Shown in pieces: positions 46,493 through 55,056 of a stretch of DNA of 64,000 nt. Below the pieces are notes generated by a model, which searched no databases, was not told the DNA's origin, and saw only the letters and a program-made list of their open reading frames with translations. The stretch covers positions 186,001 to 250,000 of the forward strand of contig NZ_JAVESS010000003.1 of assembly GCF_034006445.1 (NCBI RefSeq), in the 5' to 3' direction. Positions within the stretch are counted from its first letter, which is position 1, and each line of letters starts with the position of its first letter. Source of the stretch: Desulfovibrio sp. GTDB lineage: Bacteria > Desulfobacterota > Desulfovibrionia > Desulfovibrionales > Desulfovibrionaceae. The position numbers and the translations under genes are program-made.

Positions 46493-46519
46493 GAGGCCCG
46501 CCCCCCATGGGCGGGCCTC
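46493..46519 (-). terminator. Intrinsic terminator of the NikKL-like pair
   Basis: GAGGCCCGCCC (46493-46503) pairs perfectly with GGGCGGGCCTC (46509-46519). On the minus strand a TTTTTTTATTTAA tract follows. It lies 24 bases beyond the stop of the NikL-like gene. Confidence 0.88.
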
Positions 46520-46542
46520 ATGGCCGTGTTGCCAACCTGGCT

Positions 46543-47031
46543 TTACGCCTTGCGGCGTTGACGCCACAGCACGGACATTGTTCCCAGATTCAGCAGCAAA
46601 CTGACGCCCAGCAGGGCCCGCAGGGGTGTGGCAAAACGTCCCCATGCGTCAGTGGCGGCGTCTGCCGTGGGAGCGGCGCCGCCGTTTTCGGCCACAGTAG
46701 TCTCGTGCACTACCCTGTGGCCCATGTTGTCGGCCATGATCACCCGCCAGTGGCCCGGGGCATTGGGCACAAAGGCGAAGCGTCCCTGGGCGTCGGTGCG
46801 GCCATTCTGGAATTCCATGCCCGCATCGGCCGGGCCGTATATTTCCACATTTGCGTAGGCAGGCACTTCGCCCGTGGAATAGGCGAACTGCATGACAACG
46901 GCCTGCCCCTGGGGGATTTCGGCGGCGCGCAGGGCATGGGCAGAGGCGTGCCGCGCATTGGCCATCACAAAGCAGGCGCAGAGCAGAACCAGGCTGAAAA
47001 CTTTTGCTGACACGGCAAATCTCATGATCAT
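46543..47031 (-). CDS. NikL/CbiL-like membrane-anchored protein
   Basis: The protein has 162 residues. A signal sequence (VFSLVLLCACFVMANARHAS) leads into a periplasmic domain rich in beta strands (IPQGQAVVMQFAYSTGEVPA; RTDAQGRFAFVPNAPGHWRV), and a C-terminal helix (LRALLGVSLLLNLGTMSVLW) with basic end anchors it. This layout and the HWRVIMADNMGH segment resemble the NikL/CbiL accessory components of energy-coupling-factor nickel or cobalt importers. It follows the DUF4198 gene by 9 bases. The core importer genes (nikMQO or cbiMQO) are not in the window, so the function is inferred. Confidence 0.6.
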   Translation of the reverse strand: MIMRFAVSAKVFSLVLLCACFVMANARHASAHALRAAEIPQGQAVVMQFAYSTGEVPAYANVEIYGPADAGMEFQNGRTDAQGRFAFVPNAPGHWRVIMADNMGHRVVHETTVAENGGAAPTADAATDAWGRFATPLRALLGVSLLLNLGTMSVLWRQRRKA

Positions 47032-47040
47032 GCTGTCGCG

Positions 47041-47853
47041 TTATTGCACCGGGAAAACGTAGGTGGCCCGCAGGTGGTGGGCGTCGGCGTCCGTGCCCGG
47101 CGTTTTTTCAACGGTGGCGGTGCGAACCATCCAGAGCGCTGGCGCGTCCACGGCAAGGGCGGCTTTGCCCTGGGCGTCGGTGGTGGCCGTAACCTTGTAG
47201 GCGTCTTCTTCCTTGCTGAAACCGTCGTGGGTCAGGCCCACGGCAGCGCCCGGCAGGGGTTTGCCGCGCAGCAGCACCTGTACGTTCATAACGCCGCCCG
47301 GCTTGACGGTTGCGGGATTGTCCAGCAGGAGGATTTCCAGCATCTGGTTTTGCGGGGTTTTGTACAGCGCGTCATTGGCGGCAGGGTTGAGCAGGCTTTT
47401 GGCGAACTTTTCATACTTGCCCACAGAGCGGACTTTCTTGCCTTGCGCCTCAAGCTGGGCGCGGTTGCCCTCAAGCACGCCTTCCGTGGTTTCGCTCCAT
47501 ATCTGGGGCAGGCGGTGGCCTACCAGCAGGGCCGGGGCCGCGTCCGTCAGCAGAATGTCGCCCACAAGGGCGGCAAGCGAAGCGTCTTCGGTCAGGGTCA
47601 CGGGAGTGGACTTGCCCTTTTGCACCAGTTGCAGGTTCACGCTTTCGGGCTTTTCCGCTTCTTCGCTGATCATGAATACATGCGAAGCCTGGGCCTGCAC
47701 GCGGGTCTTCTGTCCGGCGGCCGGGGTGGCCGTGTCGGGCTTGAGGATGAATTCGTGCGCCGTTGCGGGCAGGGATGCGCCCAGCAGAGCCGTAAGGGCC
47801 AGACCGCCGAGGATGGGTTTTGCCTTATGGCCAAGCTGCTGCAAAAGGTTCAT
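47041..47853 (-). CDS. DUF4198 periplasmic protein (NikK-like)
   Basis: The protein has 270 residues. A signal peptide (GGLALTALLGASLPATAHEF) ends at a typical AHEF start, followed by LKPDTATPAAGQKTRVQAQA and SHVFMISEEAEKPESVNLQ. The C-terminal Ig-like domain has VLLRGKPLPGAAVGLTHDGF, KVTATTDAQGKAALAVDAPA and LWMVRTATVEK. DUF4198 proteins act with nickel or cobalt uptake systems. His residues near the mature N-terminus could bind a metal. The two-gene unit with the NikL-like gene begins 100 bases from GTGTTAC half-sites and a palindrome. Confidence 0.7.
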   Translation of the reverse strand: MNLLQQLGHKAKPILGGLALTALLGASLPATAHEFILKPDTATPAAGQKTRVQAQASHVFMISEEAEKPESVNLQLVQKGKSTPVTLTEDASLAALVGDILLTDAAPALLVGHRLPQIWSETTEGVLEGNRAQLEAQGKKVRSVGKYEKFAKSLLNPAANDALYKTPQNQMLEILLLDNPATVKPGGVMNVQVLLRGKPLPGAAVGLTHDGFSKEEDAYKVTATTDAQGKAALAVDAPALWMVRTATVEKTPGTDADAHHLRATYVFPVQ

Positions 47854-47889
47854 GTCGGGCTCCTTGGTAAGATGCTGTGCTGAAAGATT

Positions 47890-47970
47890 GTGTTACGAAT
47901 TTTTCAAAGATGCTACACAAGGGCAGGTTCTTTGGCAAGCTAAAAAACACGATTTTGTTAATCGTGTTAC
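47890..47970 (-). promoter_or_regulatory. Candidate metal-regulator operator ahead of the NikKL-like pair
   Basis: GTGTTAC occurs at 47890-47896 and 47964-47970. The first is paired, after 15 bases, with GCTACAC (47912-47918), an imperfect version of the GTGTTAC-N-GTAACAC pattern attributed to NikR in Desulfovibrio. Separately AACACGATT (47946-47954) and AATCGTGTT (47960-47968) form a perfect 9-bp inverted repeat with a 5-base centre. They lie 37 to 117 bases before the NikK-like start. Confidence 0.45.
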
Positions 47971-48021
47971 GATATTTTGTAGAACCAGGGTTTTCAGGGC
48001 GTATCTACGGGGGGCAGCAAA

Positions 48022-48043
48022 AAAGGCCCGGTGGCGGGCCTTT
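48022..48043 (-). terminator. Terminator after the class II aldolase gene
   Basis: AAAGGCCCG pairs with CGGGCCTTT around GTGG. On the minus strand six T residues follow. It lies 50 bases beyond the aldolase stop. The plus side also has a T-rich tract, but no plus-strand gene precedes it. Confidence 0.8.
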
Positions 48044-48093
48044 ATCTTTTTTGGCGTGAAGTGCGGGGTGGGAGCCAGAAAGGTGAGAACAGA

Positions 48094-48717
48094 TCAGCGC
48101 ATGCTCAAAAGCTGGATGGCGGCCAGATGTTCCAGTTCTTCGGTCAGGCAAAGCGCTTCGGCCAGGGTCGCGCCCGTGCTGCACAGGCCGTGCCCTGCCA
48201 TCCACACAGCCGGATGATCAAGGCTTGCCCTGGCCACGGCGTCGGCCAGTTTCGCAGTTCCGGGCGGCAGGGCAGGGGCGAAGCCCAGGCGGGCGCGCCA
48301 CACGTTTGCCTCGAAAAGCGGGAGGCGTAAAAATTCTTCCATCCCTTGGCCCTCCTTTTCAAGGCGCAGGCTCAGGGCCAGCAGGCGGCGCGGGTGCGTA
48401 TGCAATATTGCTCCGCATTGCGGTTTTGCGTTGTAAATGGCCAGGTGCATGCCGGATTCCGTCGACGCCGGGCCGCCGTGCAGCGGGGCCGCGCTCTCAA
48501 TCTCCACAAGGCAGCAGTTCTGCGGGGCAAGGCGGCCCTTGGCAGCCCCTGTGCAGGTCAGGCACGCGACGCTCTCATGCGGGGCGGGCAGGCGGCGGCT
48601 GGCGTTGCCGTTACAGCCCGAAAGCAGGCCCTGCGTCCACGCATCCCGGCAGATGTCGCGCATTTCTTCCACATAAGGGGCCATAAGCTCCTGTGCTGAC
48701 TGAAAATCCTTGTGCAT
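48094..48717 (-). CDS. Class II aldolase/adducin-family protein
   Basis: The protein has 207 residues, the size of fuculose- and ribulose-phosphate aldolases and methylthioribulose dehydratase. The family pattern is CRDAWTQGLLSGCNGNASRR at the N-terminus (usual G-N-x-S motif), ILHTHPRRLLALSLRL with two zinc-binding His, and VWMAGHGLCSTGATLAEALC with the third His. The substrate is not evident; a sugar-phosphate or methylthioribulose role is possible. It stands alone between the NikKL-like pair and thiL, on the same strand as both. Confidence 0.85.
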   Translation of the reverse strand: MHKDFQSAQELMAPYVEEMRDICRDAWTQGLLSGCNGNASRRLPAPHESVACLTCTGAAKGRLAPQNCCLVEIESAAPLHGGPASTESGMHLAIYNAKPQCGAILHTHPRRLLALSLRLEKEGQGMEEFLRLPLFEANVWRARLGFAPALPPGTAKLADAVARASLDHPAVWMAGHGLCSTGATLAEALCLTEELEHLAAIQLLSMR

Positions 48718-48779
48718 GCGTGTTTCCTGCGGTCAAAGACGCTTGTCTGTTGTCAGAAAGTGTTTCGAAGTAAGGAGCG

Positions 48780-48895
48780 TTAAAGCATTTTGCCTTTGAA
48801 AAAGGGGAGATGCTTCAACGCTGCACGAGAGCGCAGCGCGCCACAGCGCGGCGGGCATTCTGCCGGAAAGCGTCGTTTCTGGCAGAATGCCATTA
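48780..48895. repeat. Diverged family D-like element
   Basis: AAAGCATTTTGCCTTTGAAAAAGG, GCTGCACGAGAGCGCAGCGCGC and GGCATTCTGCC resemble the right half of the element at 15960-16125. The last part forms an inverted pair (GGCATTCTGCC at about 48853 and GGCAGAATGCC near 48881). It fills the gap between thiL and the aldolase gene. Confidence 0.5.
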
Positions 48896-48965
48896 TTGAA
48901 ATGTGTGCTGCTTCAAGGGCGAGCTGATCCGGTCTGCGCTTTTGCCAGTCACAGGCCGAAGTGTT

Positions 48966-50012
48966 TCAGGCCTCAAAGTGGTCAAATCCGCCGCCAAGGT
49001 TGTCCAGAGGCGCGTTGTTGCACACAATGCCACCCCCGGATGTGACCACGCCAATGCTGTACAGGCCGGGGATGGCCGCGTGCAGGGGCGGCAGCATGTC
49101 GGGCGCGCAGGTGCCGAGCAGGGCGTAGTCCTCACCGCCGAGCAGGGCTTCATGCACCGGGTTTTTGCCCGTGGCCGCAGCGTAGCGCAGTATTTCGGGG
49201 TGCAGGCGGCCTTGTGGCAGCACAATTTCCGCGCCGAGGCCCGTGCATTTTTCCGGGCAGACCACGCTGAGTTCACCTGTGAGGCCCAGCAGGCGCGGCA
49301 GGTCGCGCATGATGCCGTCCGAAAGATCCATGAGGGCGGGGGGCCGCGCGTTGTAACCCGCGCGCGCCAGCATCAGGCCAGCGTCCACTTGCGGTGCGGG
49401 CCGCAGATGGGCCGCGCAGGCGGCGGGCCAGGCTTCAAGGGCCTGACGCCCCTGCGTTTCCAGTTGGGCAAGCCCCACGCGTGCAAGGCCCAGGGGGCCG
49501 ACCACAAAAAGCACGTCTCCGGGCATGCTGCCGCCCCGCACCAGAAAATGGCCGGGGTCTGCCGTCTCGCCCCAGACGGTGATGGAAATGTGCAGGCTCT
49601 TGCTGCGCGAAAGGTCGCCTCCGGCCAGCGCCATACGGTGCTGACCGGCCACTTCGGCCATGCCGCTGAAGAATCTGTTGAGCCACTCCATATCCACCCA
49701 TGCGGGCAGGCCCAGGCAGAGAGTGAAGCCAAGGGGCCGCGCCCCGCAGCCCGCCAGATCGCTGACATTGACGGCAAGGGCCTTGTAGCCCGTGTCTTCG
49801 GGCGTAAAATAGGAACGGCGAAAATGGATGTCTTCCAAAAAAAGGTCGCTGCTCACGCAAAGGGGGCGTTCGGCCTTGAGCACGGCGCAGTCGTCGCCCC
49901 GGCCCAGCAGCAATGAAGGATGGGTCTGGGGAAAATATCCGGCCAGGCAGGCCAGTATACGGTCTTCCGACAGTGGCGCGGCTGTGCCGTCGGACATTGG
50001 GGGCGCAACCAT
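48966..50012 (-). CDS. thiL: Thiamine-monophosphate kinase
   Basis: The protein has 348 residues. It phosphorylates thiamine monophosphate to the active cofactor. The AIR-synthase/ThiL fold is clear: LLLGRGDDCAVLKAERPLCV near residue 35, SSDLFLEDIHFRRSYFTPED, LAVNVSDLAGCGARPLGFTL, MALAGGDLSRSKSLHISITV, and PPALMDLSDGIMRDLPRLLG. It ends with NPVHEALLGGEDYALLGTCA. The ATG at 50012 lies one base beyond the stop of the upstream helicase gene, so the two are cotranscribed although functionally unrelated. Confidence 0.93.
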   Translation of the reverse strand: MVAPPMSDGTAAPLSEDRILACLAGYFPQTHPSLLLGRGDDCAVLKAERPLCVSSDLFLEDIHFRRSYFTPEDTGYKALAVNVSDLAGCGARPLGFTLCLGLPAWVDMEWLNRFFSGMAEVAGQHRMALAGGDLSRSKSLHISITVWGETADPGHFLVRGGSMPGDVLFVVGPLGLARVGLAQLETQGRQALEAWPAACAAHLRPAPQVDAGLMLARAGYNARPPALMDLSDGIMRDLPRLLGLTGELSVVCPEKCTGLGAEIVLPQGRLHPEILRYAAATGKNPVHEALLGGEDYALLGTCAPDMLPPLHAAIPGLYSIGVVTSGGGIVCNNAPLDNLGGGFDHFEA

Positions 50013-50013
50013 A

Positions 50014-52362
50014 TCAATTCTCCATGAGCAGGTATTCGCTCAAAATGACCTTGAGGCCGAAGCCGGGAAAGTTCACCTGCACCTTTTCGGGCGACAGATG
50101 CTTGATAATCTTGCCGCGCCCGAAGATGCGGTGGGTGCAGTAGCAGAGTTGCCCCTGGCTGGCGGCAGTGCTGCCTGTGCCCGTTGTGCCGGAACTGCCA
50201 GCTGTTTGGCTTTCACCCTCGGCCGGGTTTTCCTGACGGGGGGCAAGACTGTGCGGCCGCGCAAAGTTCAGGCCGGACGCGGCATTATCCTGTTCCGGAG
50301 GCAACTGGCAATCGTCAAAGGCGGCGTAATCGCGACTGGCCTGCGAATGTGCCTGCGAATGTGCCTGCGAGTATGCCTGCGGGCGGGCCAGGGGCCGGGC
50401 CAGTGGCTGGTACGTAGCAGTGCCGCCGAAGCTGCCCGGCGTGCGGCGTGAAAGACCGCCGCCAAAGCCCTCCACCCATTCTTCCACAAGGCCTGGGGCC
50501 AGTTCGCGCACAAAGGGGCTCTGGTTCACGTGCTGACTGCCGCGCTCGGCCCTGTTGTACAGGGAGGCCGGGGCGTAGAGGTCCAGATGTTTGCGGGCGC
50601 GGGTGCAGGCCACGTACATGAGGCGGCGTTCTTCTTCAAAATCTTCGGGCCGCGCCAGGGCGTGACGCGAGGGAAAGCGGTCTTCCACAAGATCGATGAT
50701 GCACACGGCGTTCCATTCCAGCCCCTTGGCCGAATGCACGGTGGAAAGGGTAATCTTGCCTTCGGCGTCGTTTTCGTCCTCTTCGGGCGACTCCAGCGCC
50801 AGATCGGCCAGAAAAAGATCCAGATGCACGTAGCCAGAAGCCATCTGAATGATTTCTTCAAGACCCTGCTGACGGCGGGGCCAGTCTTCGGGGTACAGGG
50901 TTTCCAGCCGGGGGCGGTAGTGCTCCAGTATGGCCGCCAGCGTGGACGATGGGGCCATGGGGCGCGCGCGCAGGTCGTTGATGAAGCGCATGTCTTCCAG
51001 AAAGCCCACGTGTTTGCCAAAGGCTTTTTCCGTGGCGGCCGCGTCGCCGCTGCGCGCCACGGCATAGAGCTTTTCCACGGTTTTGGGGCCGATGCCGCTG
51101 TGCTGGGCGGCCACGCGGGCAAAGGCGGGCAGGTCCAGCGGGTTGAGCAGCAGGCGGGCGTAGGCCATGACGTCCTTGACGTGGGCCGCCTCGGTATAGC
51201 GCAGGCCGCCGTACTTGCGAAAGCCGATGCCGGCCTGGTTGAGCGCCATTTCAAGATTGTAGGAGTGGAAGCCCGCACGGAAGAGCACCGCGATTTCGTG
51301 GGGCAAGTGCTCGCGCAGCAGGTCCTCCACACGGCGCACCACAAGCTTGGCCTGGCTGGCATCGCTCAGGGGCGTGACCAGGCGCACCGGCTCGCCGCCT
51401 TCCTTTCTGGTGAACAGGTTTTTATGAAAGGACTCCGCCGCATGGGCCAGCAGGCTGTTGGCCACATCCAGCACGGGCTTGGTTGACCTGTAGTTCTCCT
51501 CCAGCCGTACGACCTTGGTGCCGGGGAAAAAATTGGGGAAATCCAGAATGTTGCGGACGTTCGCCCCCCGGAAGGCGTAGATGGACTGGGCCTCGTCGCC
51601 CACGGCCATGACGTTGCCCGGGGGGCCGTCTTCCGGCCCGGCCAGCAGACGCACGATGCGCGCCTGCACGAGGTTGGTGTCCTGATATTCGTCCACAAGA
51701 ATGTGGCTGAAGCGCTGGCGCAGGCTGGCGGCGGCCAGGGCATTGGTGCGCAGCAGATCTTCAAGTTCAAAAAGCAGGTCGTCATAGTCCATGAGGCCTT
51801 TTTCGCGCCTGTAGGCGTTGTAGGCCTCGCCCAGGCGGGTCAGGCTTTCGGCATGGGGCAGCAGGTGAAAGGCCTCGCGCCGCAGCACTTCGTCCAGCGG
51901 CAGTTCCTTGTTGCGCGCCTTGCTGAGCAGGCCCACCACGGTCTGGGTTTTGGGAAAGGATTTGTCGCCCTTGCCCAGCTTGAGAGTGTCCTTGCAGTGC
52001 TTGACCGCTGCCGTGATGTCTGCGGCGTCCATAACCGTAAAGGGGCGGTCGGCCAGCCACGCGGGTTTCCAACGGCGCAGCACGCTGAACGAAAAGGCGT
52101 GAAAGGTGCCGCCCTGCACGCCGGTAAGCCCCTGATTCAGCAACAGTCCCGCGCGGTGCAGCATTTCCTGCGCGGCCTTGCGGGTAAAGGTGAGCAGCAG
52201 CATGGCGTCGGGCGAGACGCCGTTTTCGGCCAGCCAGGCCAGACGGTAGACAATGGTGCGGGTTTTGCCGCTGCCCGCGCCGGCCACCACCAGCACGGGG
52301 CCGTCGCCGCTGGTGGCTGCCTGGTATTGGGCTTGGTTGAGCGCTTGAGCGTAGTCGATCAT
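50014..52362 (-). CDS. UvrD/PcrA-type DNA helicase
   Basis: The protein has 782 residues. Superfamily 1 motifs in order: Walker A VVAGAGSGKTRTIVYRLAWL, TFTRKAAQEML, DEYQDTNLVQARI, GDEAQSIYAFRGANVRNILD, VRLEENYRSTKPVLDVANSL, TVHSAKGLEWNAVCIIDLVE and MYVACTRARKHLDLYAP. It unwinds DNA 3' to 5' in repair or replication. The C-terminal 130 residues are low in complexity (an AHSQAHSQAHSQ run) before a conserved end, IFGRGKIIKHLSPEKVQVNF, typical of PcrA/UvrD C-termini that contact RNA polymerase. The short SQAH repeat at about 50340-50390 is a likely site of length variation. Confidence 0.93.
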   Translation of the reverse strand: MIDYAQALNQAQYQAATSGDGPVLVVAGAGSGKTRTIVYRLAWLAENGVSPDAMLLLTFTRKAAQEMLHRAGLLLNQGLTGVQGGTFHAFSFSVLRRWKPAWLADRPFTVMDAADITAAVKHCKDTLKLGKGDKSFPKTQTVVGLLSKARNKELPLDEVLRREAFHLLPHAESLTRLGEAYNAYRREKGLMDYDDLLFELEDLLRTNALAAASLRQRFSHILVDEYQDTNLVQARIVRLLAGPEDGPPGNVMAVGDEAQSIYAFRGANVRNILDFPNFFPGTKVVRLEENYRSTKPVLDVANSLLAHAAESFHKNLFTRKEGGEPVRLVTPLSDASQAKLVVRRVEDLLREHLPHEIAVLFRAGFHSYNLEMALNQAGIGFRKYGGLRYTEAAHVKDVMAYARLLLNPLDLPAFARVAAQHSGIGPKTVEKLYAVARSGDAAATEKAFGKHVGFLEDMRFINDLRARPMAPSSTLAAILEHYRPRLETLYPEDWPRRQQGLEEIIQMASGYVHLDLFLADLALESPEEDENDAEGKITLSTVHSAKGLEWNAVCIIDLVEDRFPSRHALARPEDFEEERRLMYVACTRARKHLDLYAPASLYNRAERGSQHVNQSPFVRELAPGLVEEWVEGFGGGLSRRTPGSFGGTATYQPLARPLARPQAYSQAHSQAHSQASRDYAAFDDCQLPPEQDNAASGLNFARPHSLAPRQENPAEGESQTAGSSGTTGTGSTAASQGQLCYCTHRIFGRGKIIKHLSPEKVQVNFPGFGLKVILSEYLLMEN

Positions 52363-52499
52363 GACGCGACCCTAGCACAAGGCTTTTCGGCCCGCCAGAG
52401 CGTCGTGCGGCCAGTGTCCTGTTGTGCCCTGTAGCGGAGCAACTTGACTTTGCCCGCAGCCGGGTTGAATATCCGCCAAAATTAAGGGAATAGTACCGT

Positions 52500-53756
52500 A
52501 TGAGTTTTTCACAGAATGACCTTGTCGTCGGCCCCGGCGCACGGCTGAGCCGTGGCCGCAGGCTTCTTTTCGCGCTGCTGCTGGCCATGCTGGGGGCATT
52601 CGGCCCCTTGAGCATAGACACCTATTTGCCGAGCCTGCCCCAGATCGCCGGGGATCTTTCCATCTCGACGGCGGCCTCGCAGATCACCATTACCGCCTTT
52701 CTGATGGGTATGGCCATCGGGCAGATATTCATAGGCCCCATTTCAGACAGTCGCGGGCGGCGTGGCCCCCTGCTGCTGGCGCTGGCCTTCTTTACCCTTG
52801 CGTCATTTCTTTGCGCCAAGGCCAGCTCCGGCGAAGGTTTTATTGCCCTGCGGTTTGCGCAGGGGCTCAGCGGGGCAGGGGGCGTGGTGCTCTCACGCGC
52901 CATTGCCTGCGACCTTTTTCGCGGGCCGGAGCTCACAAGCTTCATGGCCGTGCTTGCCGCCATACAGAGCGTGGCCCCCATTGTGGCCCCGCTTTTGGGC
53001 GGCGGACTGGCCGCGCTGGGCAACTGGCATGCGGTATTTCTCTTTCTGACGGGCTTTGGCCTGCTGCTTGTGTGCCTGTGCGGCTGGCTGCTGCCGGAAA
53101 CCCTGCTTCCTGAGGCCCGGCGGCCCGGCGGCGTGCTTGCCGCCATGCGCTACTCGGGCAAACTCTTCAGCGAAAAAGCCTTCATGTGCTTTGCCGGGGT
53201 GCAGGGGTTCACCATGGCCGGATTTTTCGGCTATGTGGCTGCCTCACCCTTTATTTTGCAGGATATGTACGGTTTTTCGTCCACGGCCTATGCCCTGATC
53301 TTTGGGGCCAACGCGCTCAGCCTGTCCTTCATGGCCGTCATTACGGGGCGGCTGGCCCGCCGCGTCAAGGAGGAAAAGCTGCTTGTGGCAGGAAACGTCC
53401 TGCGCTGGGTGGCCTGCCTGGCAGTGCTGGGCGTGACCCTGGCGCGTCCGGTCTCGCCCTGGCCCCTTATAGCCGCCCTGTATTGCATGATCACGCTTCA
53501 GGGTGTGACCTTCGCCACCAGCTTCACCCTTGGCATCGCGGCGCAGGATGTGGGCGCGGGCGCGGCTTCGGGCGTGATCGGCGTGGCAGCCTTTATCTTC
53601 GGGGCGTGCTCCTCCCCGCTGGTGGGCCTGGCAGGGCCGGGAACCGCTGTGCCTCTGGGGATAGTCTGCGCAGTGACGGGAAGCGCCGCCCTGATTTTGA
53701 GCCTTATGGGCACCAGGGCGCTGCGCCTGCGGCGCGAGCGTCTGGCCGCATCTTAA
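52500..53756 (+). CDS. Bcr/CflA-family multidrug efflux MFS transporter
   Basis: The protein has 418 residues with about 12 membrane segments. GAFGPLSIDTYLPSLPQIAG at about residues 31-50 is the Bcr/CflA hallmark. GMAIGQIFIGPISDSRGRRG is the MFS signature loop between helices 2 and 3, and RFAQGLSGAGGVVLSRAIAC is motif C. The family exports drugs such as bicyclomycin and chloramphenicol; the actual substrate is unknown. The ATG at 52500 has no strong ribosome site. It diverges from the helicase gene, 137 bases away. Confidence 0.9.
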   Translation: MSFSQNDLVVGPGARLSRGRRLLFALLLAMLGAFGPLSIDTYLPSLPQIAGDLSISTAASQITITAFLMGMAIGQIFIGPISDSRGRRGPLLLALAFFTLASFLCAKASSGEGFIALRFAQGLSGAGGVVLSRAIACDLFRGPELTSFMAVLAAIQSVAPIVAPLLGGGLAALGNWHAVFLFLTGFGLLLVCLCGWLLPETLLPEARRPGGVLAAMRYSGKLFSEKAFMCFAGVQGFTMAGFFGYVAASPFILQDMYGFSSTAYALIFGANALSLSFMAVITGRLARRVKEEKLLVAGNVLRWVACLAVLGVTLARPVSPWPLIAALYCMITLQGVTFATSFTLGIAAQDVGAGAASGVIGVAAFIFGACSSPLVGLAGPGTAVPLGIVCAVTGSAALILSLMGTRALRLRRERLAAS

Positions 53757-54113
53757 GGAAACGCCAACTGCTCGCATTGGCATTATTGGCTGCATCCGCA
53801 TTGGTCGCATTGGCATTGGTCGCATCCGTATTGGCTGCTTTCGCTTTGGCGTCGTCTGAACTGGCCGCATCCTTGCCGTCAGAAAATGGATATGCGCCCC
53901 GGCTTTACGGCGTACCGCATTGACGCGGGCTGGCCCGGATAGTACATATGGAGCCGCTTGCGACATTTTTCTCTAGGCCGTGCGGCATGAGCGCCTTTCA
54001 GGGGCTCTCTGCATCGGCCACGGCCTGATGATCTGTTCCAGAAGTACGTGAGCCAAGTTCTGATGGCGGTTGGAGCCAGGGTGCTTGCGCTGCCAAAAAG
54101 TGAAGGAGTTTCC
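53757..54113. other. Gene-free gap with ATTGGC/GTCGCAT short repeats
   Basis: 53770-53870 holds irregular repeats of GCATTGG, TCGCAT and TATTGGCTGC, a low-complexity pattern that codes for nothing recognisable. A ribosome site (GAAGGAG) for the next gene stands at its end. No terminator for the transporter gene or promoter for the next gene was identified. Confidence 0.5.
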
Positions 54114-54647
54114 ATGCCTGAGCCACAGAGCCAATTCCAGAGCGCCGTAGCCGCCATGATTGAAGCGGTCATGTTTGAAAACTGGCTGCGCTTCTATTTT
54201 ATCAGCGAAAAGCCCGATGCCGCCCCGGCAGGAGGTGACGCGCCGCTGTTCATGGCCGTGCCGGTCAAGGGTATGGAGCGCATTGCCGAACTCTACCCCC
54301 ATCTGCTGCCTCTGGCCGATGAAATGAACGGTCAGGAAGTGACCTTTGAAATGTCGCAGCGCGCCATATGCAACTTCGTGGCTACCCACGTGGAGGGCAA
54401 GAGCGTAGCGCGCGACAGCGCGGCCATGATCTTCAACAGCTCCACCTTTCAGGTGCAGATGCAGCTTTTCAATACCTGGGTGCAGATGCACGAAGATCAG
54501 CTGGACCGCGGCTTCACGGAGTTTGGCGCGTGGCGCAAACTCTTTGACGAATGGCGTCAGACCCCCGGCGCGCGCGAACTGGCGGAAAAGCTGACCATCA
54601 GCATACAGGGGGCTCCGGCCACTGGCGGCAAGGAAACGGTGCAGTAA
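54114..54647 (+). CDS. Unrecognised cytoplasmic protein
   Basis: The protein has 177 residues from the ATG at 54114, which follows GAAGGAG. I do not recognise the family. It has no signal peptide or membrane helix. Characteristic segments are FQSAVAAMIEAVMFENWLRF, YFISEKPDAAPAGGDAPLFM, RIAELYPHLLPLADEMNGQE, FEMSQRAICNFVATHVEGKS and QMQLFNTWVQMHEDQLDRGF; it looks mostly helical. G+C and codon use resemble neighbouring housekeeping genes. It may be specific to this bacterial group. The gene is followed by a family D repeat and then the sigma-54 region of speB. Confidence 0.7.
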   Translation: MPEPQSQFQSAVAAMIEAVMFENWLRFYFISEKPDAAPAGGDAPLFMAVPVKGMERIAELYPHLLPLADEMNGQEVTFEMSQRAICNFVATHVEGKSVARDSAAMIFNSSTFQVQMQLFNTWVQMHEDQLDRGFTEFGAWRKLFDEWRQTPGARELAEKLTISIQGAPATGGKETVQ

Positions 54648-54654
54648 GTCTCGG

Positions 54655-54770
54655 GCGGAAAATCTGCCGCGAAGACAGCGCAGCTATTTATTTGCGCGGT
54701 TAAGCGCCGAAGCGGGCGTGCCGTACGCTTTGAGAATGTACATTCTCAAAGTTCATCGGCTCCAAGGGTT
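54655..54770. repeat. Partial family D element
   Basis: ATTTGCGCGGTTAAGCGCCGAAGCGGGCGTGCC and the palindrome CTTTGAGAATGTACATTCTCAAAG (54728-54751) match the right half of the element at 56845-56994. The left end with the TAGAGCA terminus is missing or decayed. It lies directly after the unrecognised gene. Confidence 0.65.
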
Positions 54771-54864
54771 GACGGCGCTCATCTGTGAGATAATTTTTTG
54801 TACAGCGGCAAGCCTGCAACGTGGGGCACAGGGCGGGAGAGTATAAGTTTTTAAACGAAACAGT

Positions 54865-54883
54865 ATTTGTTCCTGAAACAAAT
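54865..54883 (+). promoter_or_regulatory. Palindrome upstream of the sigma-54 promoter
   Basis: ATTTGTT (54865-54871) and AACAAAT (54877-54883) are exact inverted repeats around CCTGA. The centre lies about 83 bases before the expected start of transcription, a position suited to the enhancer-binding activator that a sigma-54 promoter needs. Which activator binds is unknown. Confidence 0.45.
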
Positions 54884-54929
54884 TACTATAAATTACGCGT
54901 GGTTAAAGAAATTTATTTCTTGATTCCAC

Positions 54930-54946
54930 TTGGCACGGGCATTGCA
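54930..54946 (+). promoter_or_regulatory. Sigma-54 (RpoN) promoter of speB-panB
   Basis: TTGGCACGGGCATTGCA matches the -24/-12 consensus TTGGCACG-N4-TTGCA at every defined base with the correct spacing. Transcription would begin near 54957, about 100 bases before speB. It is the best promoter in the window. It implies activator-dependent control of polyamine and possibly pantothenate synthesis. Confidence 0.85.
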
Positions 54947-54986
54947 GAATAGAAAGCACCTTCCTTTCTTTTGCTGACAGCCTCCT

Positions 54987-55030
54987 CCAAATAAGACGGC
55001 CTGCCTCCCCAAGCGGGCCGTTTTATTTGG
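54987..55030 (+). terminator. Terminator-shaped hairpin in the speB leader
   Basis: CCAAATAAGACGGCCTGC pairs with GCGGGCCGTTTTATTTGG in an 18-bp stem with two G-T-type mismatches and an 8-base loop; the 3' arm ends in a T-rich run. It lies between the sigma-54 promoter and the speB ATG, 26 bases before the latter, so it would be transcribed in every speB message. It could attenuate or protect the message. Confidence 0.6.
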
Positions 55031-55056
55031 TTCATCCATACAGCCTGAGGATAGTC

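Noticed and set aside
48903..49916. 337-codon plus-strand frame opposite thiL
   Set aside because: Antisense shadow; thiL on the minus strand carries all family motifs.
53879..54491. Minus-strand frames around the unrecognised gene at 54114
   Set aside because: The plus-strand frame has a good ribosome site and balanced protein composition; the minus frames do not.
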